The notes beneath the pieces are model-generated. The model saw only the letters and a list, made by a program, of their open reading frames with translations. It had not been told where the DNA came from and did no database searches. DNA of 5,431 bases from the NCBI GenBank assembly GCA_028293265.1, contig JAQGPB010000624.1, positions 1 through 5,431 of the forward strand, in the 5' to 3' direction. Made by a program: the position numbers and the translations under genes. Shown in pieces: positions 1 to 5,431 of the stretch (the first letter of the stretch is position 1; each line of letters begins with the position of its first letter). Source of the stretch: Pedosphaera sp. (GTDB taxonomy: Bacteria > Verrucomicrobiota > Verrucomicrobiae > Limisphaerales > Pedosphaeraceae).

Positions 1-2432
1 CGCGCGGCGATACCGGACGGGGCCAGTTTCTTGTTTCCAAACTTTGGGACCGTAACTCGCGGGCGGTTGGAAAATGAATTCCGGCGCGGGCGGCATCACG
101 CTGGGACCGCCGAGTTTTTCGTTGAGCAGGCCGGCGGCGGAAAGGCCGATGTCCCGCACGATTTCCGCATCCACGCGAAAACGCGGGCCCCTGGCGAGCA
201 GACGATTATACTGATCCTTTTCGTACAGCCCGGGCGTCACCCGCGAAGATTGCTGATACGTGGCGCTGTTCACGATGAGGCGATGAATGTGTTTGATGTC
301 CCATTTGCCAGCCAGCGAACTTTCACCCGATGCCATGAAAGCGGGTTCCATGAATTCAACCGCCAGCCAATCCAACAATCCCGGATGCGAAGGCTCGGGC
401 GCGCGCAGGCCAAAATCCTCCGGCGTCTCGAACAAGCCAACGCCATAATAAGAGTGCCAGAGACGGTTGGCAAAAACGCGGGCCGTCGTGGGCGACTTGG
501 GATCCACCAACCATTTCGCGAGCGTGAGGCGGCTGTCGTCCGATCCGGGCGGAAGCGGGTGCAGAAACGCGGGCACGCCGGCGTTTACTTCCTGGGCTGG
601 TTTGAGCCAGTCGCCGCGAGTGAGCAGATGGGCAGGACGTTTTTCGTCGCCCGCAGAGTGATTTTCGCGCGCAATCAGATTGAGCGTCGGCGTGCCTTCA
701 GGCCATTGGCTCCAAAGTTTTTCGATCTGTTCGTTGACGTCCTGGAACTCGGGAACGGTGGTGCGCCAATAGCTGAACACAGTAGCCATCTGCGCAGGAG
801 TGCGTTGCTCGCGTGGAATTTTGAAAATCTCGCGCACCCCCGCCGGAACCGGATCGGCCACGGCATTCGTAACGCTGGTGACACTCAGGCGAAACCGGCC
901 AAGATTGTGATTCTGATTGTCATCCGAATTCCAGCCGCCGTGATTTTGCTTGAGGCGGAATGTCAAAATCACGCCGTTGGTGAAGATGAGCGGTTTGTCC
1001 GGCACAAACACAGCCTTGCGCGGTTGATTCCGCCGGCCCGGCCCTGCGTCAATCCCCCAGGCAGTCTCGTCTTTGCCATCAATCGCGAATGCCACCGGCC
1101 CGTAAATTCGTTTCGCGCCGGACTTGTCCTCAAACTCGGCTTCGAGCGGCTTTTCCGCGTTGGCGAAATCGGCGGTGGCTTTCACGAACTTGACCTCCGC
1201 TTTGTTGGTCGGATTTTTTGCATCCGCAGCTTCAACGTTGAACTCGGTCAAAGCGGACATGCCCTTGATCGAGCGGCCTGGCCCGTTGCAGGGCAAGTCG
1301 GCGTCGGTAAGCTGCTCAAGACGAAAGCTGCCAATGAGTGGCAGATTGTTCGTGGTTTCGAAGGTGGCCGTCCATTTTGTCGGAGCGTAGCTCGCGGCGC
1401 GAATGGAGCAATCGGAAAAATAATAAAAGCGTTCGCCATTGTTGCCAGATGAATTGCGGCATTCGAGCGGCACCCATTCGGGCTGATCGTTGCGCACCGA
1501 ATCTTCCCAAACGGCCATGCGCGTTTCCCAATCCGTCGTCTTGTGGCGCAACGTTTCTTCCGCATCGCGCATCTGGCGCAGCAGGTTGGCGCGCTGCTGC
1601 TGTTCTTCCGCTGTGTAGGCGACCATGGTGGCCTCGTGGTCGTTGTTCAAAAAGGCGAACAGTTTGTAATACTCTTCCTGCGTGAGCGGATCGAATTTGT
1701 GGTTGTGGCATTGCGCGCATTGGATGGTCAGGCCGAGGACACTTTTGCCGATGGCGTCCATGCGGTCAAACATCGCATCCATGCGAAACTGTTCGGGATC
1801 AACGCCGCCTTCCTCATTCAACATTGAATTCCGCAGAAAGCCGGTCGCGATCAATTGCTCCTCCGAATGTTCGGGCAGCAGATCTCCGGCAATTTGTTCA
1901 ATGACAAACTGGTCATAAGGCAGGTTCCGGTTGAAAGCGTTGATCACCCAATCACGGTAATTCCAGATGAAACGGGGCTTGTCCTTTCAAAGCCGTCGGA
2001 ATCCGCGTAACGCGCCGCGTCCAGCCATTGCCGTCCCCAACGCTCGCCGTAATGGGGCGATGCCAGCAACCGCTCAACCTGCTTTTGCCAGGCGTCCGTG
2101 CTTTTGTCGGCGAGGAAGGCGTCCAATTCGGCAATCGTTGGCGGCAGGCCGATGAGGTCGAGGCTCAGCCGGCGCAGCAACGTGGCTTTGTCGGCTTCCT
2201 TTGAAGGCTGAAGTTTTTCCTGCTCCAAACGGGCGAGGACGAAATTATCAACCGGATTGCGAACCCACCTTGAATCTTTGACCTTGGGCAGGACTGGGCG
2301 CAAGGGTGATTTGAATGCCCAATGATTGGTTGAAACCGGAGTACTGGTAGAAGCCGCTGATGTGTCGAGCGACAAGAAGCAAAGCACCAGCATCGCTGCG
2401 GCCAAATATATAAATGACAAACGCGAATTCAT
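1..2432 (-). CDS. DUF1549/DUF1553 domain secreted protein, C-terminus cut by window edge, disrupted by one frameshift
   Basis: Seen: an ATG at 2432 starts a signal peptide (residues 1-27, hydrophobic core [12 protein letters not shown], likely cut after TSA). A DUF1549 region follows (about 38-290) with [34 protein letters not shown] and the haem-like CAQCH (239-243, followed by NHKFDP). The frame breaks after Glu149 and hits TGA at 1944-1946. One extra A restores [15 protein letters not shown], the family's usual continuation, and the new frame stays open to base 1 (codon starts divisible by 3), giving about 811 residues. Residues about 390-510 look like a beta-sandwich insert ([24 protein letters not shown]). 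DUF1553 starts near 630 ([36 protein letters not shown]) and runs off the edge. Family knowledge: function unproven; often paired with DUF1501 genes and often fused to an N-terminal PSCyt1 cytochrome domain, absent here. Inferred: exported, possibly polymer-degradation related. A gene caller would probably split it, restarting at GTG 1947 or ATG 1824. The family assignment is secure; whether the gene is intact in the organism is open. Confidence 0.9.
1705..1719 (-). other. CXXCH haem-c-like motif in the DUF1549 domain
   Basis: The codons read Cys-Ala-Gln-Cys-His, followed by NHKFDP, at residues 239-243 of the repaired protein. The motif CAQCHxHKFDP is a hallmark of DUF1549 proteins and matches the covalent haem c attachment pattern. 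Whether haem is actually bound here is not established. It is the only CXXCH I found in the visible part of this protein, which lacks the separate N-terminal cytochrome domain many relatives have. Confidence 0.8.
1985..1987 (-). other. Frameshift site (apparent one-base deletion in a T-run)
   Basis: The plus strand reads CCTTTCAAAG, so the coding strand is GAA AGG ACA AGC CCC and ends at a TGA 14 codons after Glu149. Adding one A (GAA AAG GAC AAG CCC CGT TTC) recovers the family sequence EKDKPRF and joins the two open segments exactly. No X XXY YYZ slippery heptamer is present (codons TTT GAA AGG), so programmed -1 frameshifting is unlikely. A sequencing or assembly error in a short homopolymer, or a very recent mutation, fits better, because the remaining 660 or so codons show no decay. 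Confidence 0.85.
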
Positions 2433-2470
2433 TCTTTGCTCTTGAAATCCTGATGGGTTTTTACCCAGCC

Positions 2471-2499
2471 AGTTTAGCCGAGTTTTAAAGATTTCACAA
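2471..2499 (-). promoter_or_regulatory. Candidate sigma70-type promoter for the DUF1549/DUF1553 gene
   Basis: On the minus strand, TTGTGA (2499-2494) and TAAACT (2476-2471) are separated by 17 bp. Each box matches the sigma70 consensus at four of six positions. A start site near 2464 would leave a leader of about 30 nt before ATG 2432. The ribosome-binding region is weak (AAGAG about 7 nt upstream of the ATG). This is a pattern match only, in an AT-richer stretch where such matches occur by chance. Confidence 0.25.
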
Positions 2500-2579
2500 T
2501 AACAGTTTGACGGTGGTGAACGCCCGGCGCGATTGGGTGGTGAGTGTGTCTGTGCTCACATGGGTTTCTTATAAGTGAT

Positions 2580-2609
2580 TTGGGAACGAGTCCTGCTTTC
2601 CACGATAAA
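2580..2609 (+). promoter_or_regulatory. Candidate promoter for the GloVer-repeat gene
   Basis: TTGGGA (2580-2585) and GATAAA (2604-2609) are separated by 18 bp. Transcription would start near 2616, which suits translation from ATG 2657 and would leave the upstream in-frame TTG (2618) almost leaderless. An alternative -10-like box, TATAAG (2570-2575), lacks a convincing partner. Weak evidence overall. Confidence 0.2.
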
Positions 2610-2656
2610 TCGCGTTATTGATTGTAAAACAAAATACACTTGGGAATGCTTGGCCA

Positions 2657-5107
2657 ATGAAACCTAATTGGAAGGTCGGGCTTGCTTTTTTTTTATTAAT
2701 GTCGGCGGTCGTCGGACGCGCCGAGGTGCAGGTGTTGCACGCTTTTGAGTTTGGTCCGCAAAAGCCGCAATCGCGCCTGATACAGGCGACGGACGGGAAT
2801 TTTTATGGCACTTCATTCTCCGGGGGTGATTCCTCCAGCGTGGGTGGGGCTGGTTTGGGTTGCATTTTTAGCGCTTCATCCGGCGGTGCCATCACGAATT
2901 TGGTTTCGTTTTTCGGCACAAATGGAGCGAATCCATTTGCGGGCTTGGTGCAGGGTGCCAATGGATTGCTATACGGCACGACCCAGGTTGGCGGCTCCAA
3001 CAATCTGGGCACGGTTTTCAGTTATGCCATAGGCGGCGCGCTTACCACCCTTTATTCATTTGACGGCACGCATGGCGCGACGCCCGAGACCAGCCTGGCA
3101 TTTGGCCCTGATGGCGCTCTTTATGGCACAACCTACAATGGCGGCACCAACAGCCCCGCCTACGGAACGGTGTTTCGCATCACCACCAATGGCGCGCTGA
3201 CCACTCTTTACTCTTTCGGCGCAACAAATCCCAACCCCGCCACGGCCTTGTGCCTGGGGGCAGATGGTAATTTTTATGGCGCCACCACTTATGGGCCAGA
3301 TAATGGAGCCAGCTCTTATCTTACGGCGGGAACACTGTTTAGAATCACGCCATCGGGTTCGTTTACCCAGTTGGTGGGATTGACGAACACACTTGGCATA
3401 AACCCCGGCAACACGTTTACGCTCGGCGGGGACGGCGCGATTTATGGCACGCTCCAAGGAGGCGGGGTTAATAATGCCGGTGTCGCTTTCCGACTTACCA
3501 CAAGTGGCACTTACACAGTGCTTGCCAGTTTTTCTTATGGTGCCACGGGCGGAGCTCCGCGCGGAGGGCTGACGCTTTTGTCGGGCACGAATTTTTACGG
3601 CACTGCGTTTGGCGGCGGCGGCTTCGCTTATGGTACGGTGTTCAAATTGACGGTCAACACCAGCAGCTTCAGCAACAGTACCATCCAATTGGTGGATTCT
3701 TTCAATGCGGTGCCGACCGGCGCGGATCCCATTGCCGGGATCGTCCTGGCGAGCGACGGCAAATTTTACGGCGCGACGACCGATGGTGGCAACCGGAATG
3801 GCGGCATGTTTTACAGCGTGAAAACCAATGGTCCAATCACGGGGGTGATGGAATTTGATCCAAGCGTTGCGGCCGGTTCGACATCGTCGCTCATCCTTGG
3901 TCCTGATGGCAGTTTTTACGGGACCACGGCGTATGGCGGAAGCAATGACTCCGGCACGGTATTCCGGGTCACGACCGACGGCAATTTCTCGGTGTTGGCC
4001 TCGCTGGGCGGCACAAATGGGACCACACCTTACGCGAAACTCTGCATTGGCACGGATGGCGCGGTTTATGGAGCGGCTTGGGCCGGCGGCTCGGGGAGTG
4101 TCGGCACCTTGTTTCGGGTCACGACCAATGGCAGCAGTTTCCGAACGATATTCTCGTTTAATAACAGCCAGAACGGTGGCAGTCCCTATGGCGGCATGGC
4201 GCTCGGTCCGGACGGTGCGCTTTACGGCACCACGCAGTACGGCGGAACCAACAGCGGACAAGGGACAATTTTCCGCCTGACCCCCAGCGGCACCAATTTC
4301 ATCTTTACGAACCTGCTGGTATTCAACGGCACCAATGGCGCGAACCCGCAGGGCGCATTGCTCAATGGAGGCGACGGGTTCATGTATGGCACCACTTTTG
4401 CGGGGGGCACGAACAATAACGGCACCATCTTCCGCATCAATACGAACGGTGCTTTCAATACCGTGGCGCTGTTCATGCTGACCAATGGCTATCAGCCACT
4501 CGGCGGACTCGTGCGCGGGGCGGATGGCGCATTTTACGGTGCCGGTTACGGGAATTTCTCCAGTTCCCGTCTCGTATATCGGGTCACCACCAATGGGATT
4601 TTGACTTCGCTGTTCACATACCCGGGCAACTATGGCACCACTGATTATGGCAGTCTCGTGGCCGGGGCGGATGGTTATCTCTATATCGCGCTCTATGATG
4701 GCGGCACAGGCAACGGCGGGTTGCTTTTTCGGCTGACAACCAATGGTATCCCCTCGATTGTCAGTTCGTTCACCCTGGCCACGGGCATTCATCCTTTTGA
4801 CACGCCGATTTTTGGTTTGGACGGCAACATGTACGGCACGACTTACAACTATGGCCCCGGCGGCGGCGGCTCCATTTTCCGTTTTGTGTTTGACCGCATC
4901 ACCCGCATCCAACGGAGCGGCAACAACGCCCTTATCACCGCCACCGGCACCACCGGGGGGAGCTACGGACTCTATGCCACCACCAACCTGACCTCGGGTG
5001 TTTGGACGAACCTGGGAAGCGTCACGGCCACCAATTCCGCGGTGCGGTTTACGGACACAAACGCCGGGAATCTCCGTTTGCGGTACTATCGCACCTCTGC
5101 GCAGTGA
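2657..5107 (+). CDS. Exported GloVer-type tandem repeat protein (14 repeats, beta-propeller-like)
   Basis: An 816-residue protein. I chose ATG 2657 because it gives a compact signal peptide (MKPNWKVGLAFFLLMSAVVGRA, cut about residue 22). The longer frame from TTG 2618 only adds a polar extension (MIVKQNTLGNAWP) in front of it. No strong Shine-Dalgarno is visible; GGGA at 2642-2645 is the best candidate. Residues 23-745 are 14 degenerate repeats of 49-57 residues, each with a core like DGxLYGTTxxGGxNxxGTVFRxTTNG, then a hydrophobic strand such as LTTLYSF. Residues 746-816 form a different beta-rich tail ending RYYRTSAQ, resembling C-terminal domains common in large verrucomicrobial secreted proteins. 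I see no PEP-CTERM, LPXTG or transmembrane anchor. The repeats match the family named GloVer (TIGR03803), whose function is unknown. Inferred: a surface or secreted protein that may fold as beta-propellers and bind carbohydrate or protein. A nine-T run (2686-2694) lies in the signal-peptide codons. Confidence 0.9.
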   Translation: MKPNWKVGLAFFLLMSAVVGRAEVQVLHAFEFGPQKPQSRLIQATDGNFYGTSFSGGDSSSVGGAGLGCIFSASSGGAITNLVSFFGTNGANPFAGLVQGANGLLYGTTQVGGSNNLGTVFSYAIGGALTTLYSFDGTHGATPETSLAFGPDGALYGTTYNGGTNSPAYGTVFRITTNGALTTLYSFGATNPNPATALCLGADGNFYGATTYGPDNGASSYLTAGTLFRITPSGSFTQLVGLTNTLGINPGNTFTLGGDGAIYGTLQGGGVNNAGVAFRLTTSGTYTVLASFSYGATGGAPRGGLTLLSGTNFYGTAFGGGGFAYGTVFKLTVNTSSFSNSTIQLVDSFNAVPTGADPIAGIVLASDGKFYGATTDGGNRNGGMFYSVKTNGPITGVMEFDPSVAAGSTSSLILGPDGSFYGTTAYGGSNDSGTVFRVTTDGNFSVLASLGGTNGTTPYAKLCIGTDGAVYGAAWAGGSGSVGTLFRVTTNGSSFRTIFSFNNSQNGGSPYGGMALGPDGALYGTTQYGGTNSGQGTIFRLTPSGTNFIFTNLLVFNGTNGANPQGALLNGGDGFMYGTTFAGGTNNNGTIFRINTNGAFNTVALFMLTNGYQPLGGLVRGADGAFYGAGYGNFSSSRLVYRVTTNGILTSLFTYPGNYGTTDYGSLVAGADGYLYIALYDGGTGNGGLLFRLTTNGIPSIVSSFTLATGIHPFDTPIFGLDGNMYGTTYNYGPGGGGSIFRFVFDRITRIQRSGNNALITATGTTGGSYGLYATTNLTSGVWTNLGSVTATNSAVRFTDTNAGNLRLRYYRTSAQ
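2686..2694 (+). repeat. Nine-T homopolymer inside the signal-peptide codons
   Basis: Codons GCT TTT TTT TTA TTA ATG encode AFFLLM of the hydrophobic core. This is the longest mononucleotide run I noticed in the window. Any one-base slip would destroy export and frame of the repeat protein. It could also simply reflect Phe/Leu codons in a signal peptide. Confidence 0.6.
2723..4891 (+). repeat. Tandem array of 14 degenerate protein-coding repeats (GloVer type)
   Basis: The anchor motif (D/N)Gx(L/F)YG(T/A) starts at residues 46, 102, 152, 203, 259, 310 (GTNFYGT variant), 367, 417, 467, 519, 573, 623, 672 and 722, that is near bases 2792, 2960, 3110, 3263, 3431, 3584, 3755, 3905, 4055, 4211, 4373, 4523, 4670 and 4820. 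Spacing is 49-57 residues. Copies are clearly related in protein but divergent in DNA, sharing only short stretches such as CGGGTCACGACC (near 3965 and 4114) and ACCAATGG. The array is therefore old and not slipping recently. Repeats 12 and 13 are the most degenerate (YGAGY, YIALY) and lack the usual GTxF. Confidence 0.92.
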
Positions 5108-5129
5108 CGTGCCCAAGCCGGGAGATGCT

Positions 5130-5146
5130 TGCGCCGGGGCGCATTT
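5130..5146 (+). terminator. Possible weak terminator hairpin after the GloVer gene
   Basis: TGCGCC-GG-GGCGCA (5130-5143) is a perfect six-pair palindrome, realistically GCGC with a four-base loop, followed by only three Ts. It begins 22 nt after the stop codon. The T-tract is too short for a confident intrinsic terminator, and an alternative stem GGCG-CATTT-CGCC overlaps it. Confidence 0.3.
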
Positions 5147-5170
5147 CGCCGGTACCACCACGACCTCCGC

Positions 5171-5279
5171 CGGAGCGCGGGTCGGTGACCCGCAGCCACG
5201 TCCGAACGCCCGGCGCCCATGGATTGATGCCCAAGCATCCGTCGTCACGCAGTGCTGCGGGTCACCGGCCCGCGCTCCG
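5171..5279. repeat. REPIN-like element: two inverted GGAG-headed hairpins
   Basis: The left arm (5171-5196) and right arm (5254-5279) are reverse complements over 26 bp with one mismatch (T5182 against G5268, still a wobble pair). The spacer is 57 bp. Each arm is itself a hairpin: left GCGGGTC-GGT-GACCCGC (5177-5193), right GCGGGTC-ACC-GGCCCGC with one wobble. In each arm the tetranucleotide GGAG lies one base outside the stem (5172-5175, and on the minus strand 5278-5275). The spacer carries a further hairpin GATGC-CCAA-GCATC (5226-5239). Known family: bacterial REP elements have a GTAG/GGAG head plus a small palindrome, are found as inverted pairs (REPINs/BIMEs), and are mobilised by RAYT (Y1 HUH) transposases encoded elsewhere. 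Membership is inferred from structure; copy number cannot be seen here. Other roles, such as transcript end protection or a cruciform, remain possible. Confidence 0.65.
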
Positions 5280-5298
5280 TCATGCGCCTGCCGCACCC

Positions 5299-5316
5299 GT
5301 GTCCATCCGCGGTTAA
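5299..5316 (-). repeat. Possible dispersed intergenic motif (AACCGCGGATGGACAC type)
   Basis: On the plus strand it reads GTGTCCATCCGCGGTTAA. From memory, near-identical strings (minus strand TTAACCGCGGATGGACAC) recur in intergenic DNA of many planctomycete and verrucomicrobial genomes and give rise to spurious small ORFs. Only one copy is in this window, so the repeat status is recall, not observation. It lies 20 bp beyond the REPIN-like element. Confidence 0.35.
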
Positions 5317-5348
5317 AAACCCTCTTTCCCCGTTGCAGAAAAACGACC

Positions 5349-5392
5349 CTTTTGGCGTGTAGGGAAAAAAGATTTTTTCACACCCCCAAAAG
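5349..5392. terminator. AT-cored inverted repeat, possible bidirectional terminator
   Basis: The outer arms CTTTTGG (5349-5355) and CCAAAAG (5386-5392) pair perfectly. Inside them TGT/ACA pair, and an inner core GAAAAAA-GA-TTTTTTC pairs with seven bases on each side. Small internal loops separate the three segments. It could end transcription in either direction, since A-runs and T-runs lie within the structure, but there is no clean GC stem followed by a T-tract. It lies about 240 nt past the GloVer stop, so it may instead serve a neighbour beyond the window. Confidence 0.4.
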
Positions 5393-5396
5393 ACCA

Positions 5397-5412
5397 TGCT
5401 TTTCTGAAAGCA
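5397..5412. other. Short hairpin near the window end
   Basis: TGCTTT-TCTG-AAAGCA is a perfect six-pair stem with a four-base loop, right after the AT-cored inverted repeat. Its role is unknown; it may extend the same terminator-like region. Confidence 0.3.
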
Positions 5413-5431
5413 GCAAACCCGCATAAACATT

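Larger units (their letters stand above)
5108..5431. other. Non-coding stretch with stacked secondary structures, no gene seen
   Basis: No open frame here resembles a known protein. The small frames that cross it translate the inverted repeats and change composition abruptly, with Arg/Pro/Ala-rich stretches over the GC-rich half and Phe/Lys-rich ones over the AT-rich tail. The base composition switches from very GC-rich (to about 5310) to AT-rich (5311-5431). The region holds the four structures listed separately and no recognisable promoter for a following gene. Confidence 0.6.

Noticed and set aside
31..1452. 473-codon open frame on the plus strand
   Set aside because: It is antisense to the DUF1549/DUF1553 gene. 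Its translation is Arg/His/Ala-rich with no recognisable motif, while the minus-strand frame shows clear family motifs throughout.
1978..1990. Programmed -1 frameshift as an explanation for the split gene
   Set aside because: The zero-frame codons TTT GAA AGG do not form an X XXY YYZ slippery site, and three As are too few for efficient transcriptional slippage.
2551..2560. TGTGCTCACA as a CRP-like or other operator
   Set aside because: The short TGTG/CACA arms with a two-base centre are too small to assign to any regulator and are expected by chance in 220 bp.
2605..2618. ATAA-ATCGCG-TTAT inverted repeat in the divergent intergenic region
   Set aside because: Only four paired bases per arm and overlapping a candidate -10 box; not distinguishable from chance.
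2723..4891. CRISPR-like periodicity of about 155 bp
   Set aside because: The period is the coding repeat of the protein. There are no identical direct repeats separated by unique spacers.
3056..5296. 746-codon open frame on the minus strand, antisense to the repeat gene
   Set aside because: The plus strand has a signal peptide and periodic repeats. The antisense frame is kept open by the repeated codon pattern and runs into the REPIN-like element, and its translation is a low-complexity Arg/Ala/Gly series with no signal or domain.
4998..5426. 142-codon plus-strand frame over the gene end and the intergenic region
   Set aside because: It overlaps the end of the repeat gene in another frame and translates the inverted repeats. 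The composition changes abruptly and no family resemblance is visible.
5245..5430. 61-codon minus-strand frame starting near the window end
   Set aside because: It reads through the AT-cored inverted repeat, the dispersed-like motif and one REP-like arm, so it is best explained as translated structure, not a gene.

Overview
The window most likely comes from a Verrucomicrobiota genome, probably from the Pedosphaera/Limisphaerales side. This rests on protein family content, not on a marker gene: one gene is a DUF1549/DUF1553 protein (a paralogous family hugely expanded in planctomycetes and verrucomicrobia) and the other is a tandem-repeat protein of the GloVer type (Gloeobacter/Verrucomicrobium repeat). 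The DNA is moderately GC-rich, and Shine-Dalgarno signals are weak.

Layout. Positions 1-2432, minus strand: a DUF1549/DUF1553 secreted protein. It begins at 2432 with a signal peptide, reads out of the window at base 1, and is broken by one apparent single-base deletion at a T-run (1985-1987 on the plus strand). The region after the break is continuously open for about 660 codons to the window edge. Positions 2433-2656: a divergent intergenic region of about 220 bp with weak promoter candidates facing both ways. Positions 2657-5107, plus strand: an 816-residue exported protein with 14 degenerate repeats of about 52 residues and a C-terminal beta-rich domain. Positions 5108-5431: no convincing gene. 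This stretch holds a small GC-rich hairpin just after the stop, a REPIN-like pair of inverted GGAG-headed hairpins (26-bp arms with one mismatch, 57-bp spacer), a motif that resembles a dispersed intergenic sequence of these phyla, and an AT-cored inverted repeat that may terminate transcription.

Function. Both proteins carry export signals and are divergently transcribed, so both probably act outside the cytoplasm. Nothing in the sequence ties them to a shared pathway. DUF1549/DUF1553 proteins usually sit next to DUF1501 genes; the expected downstream neighbour would lie beyond base 1 and cannot be seen. I see no CRISPR array, tRNA, rRNA, insertion sequence or defence system. The points most worth following are the frameshift, the REPIN-like element, and the 14-repeat (2 x 7) organisation of the GloVer protein.
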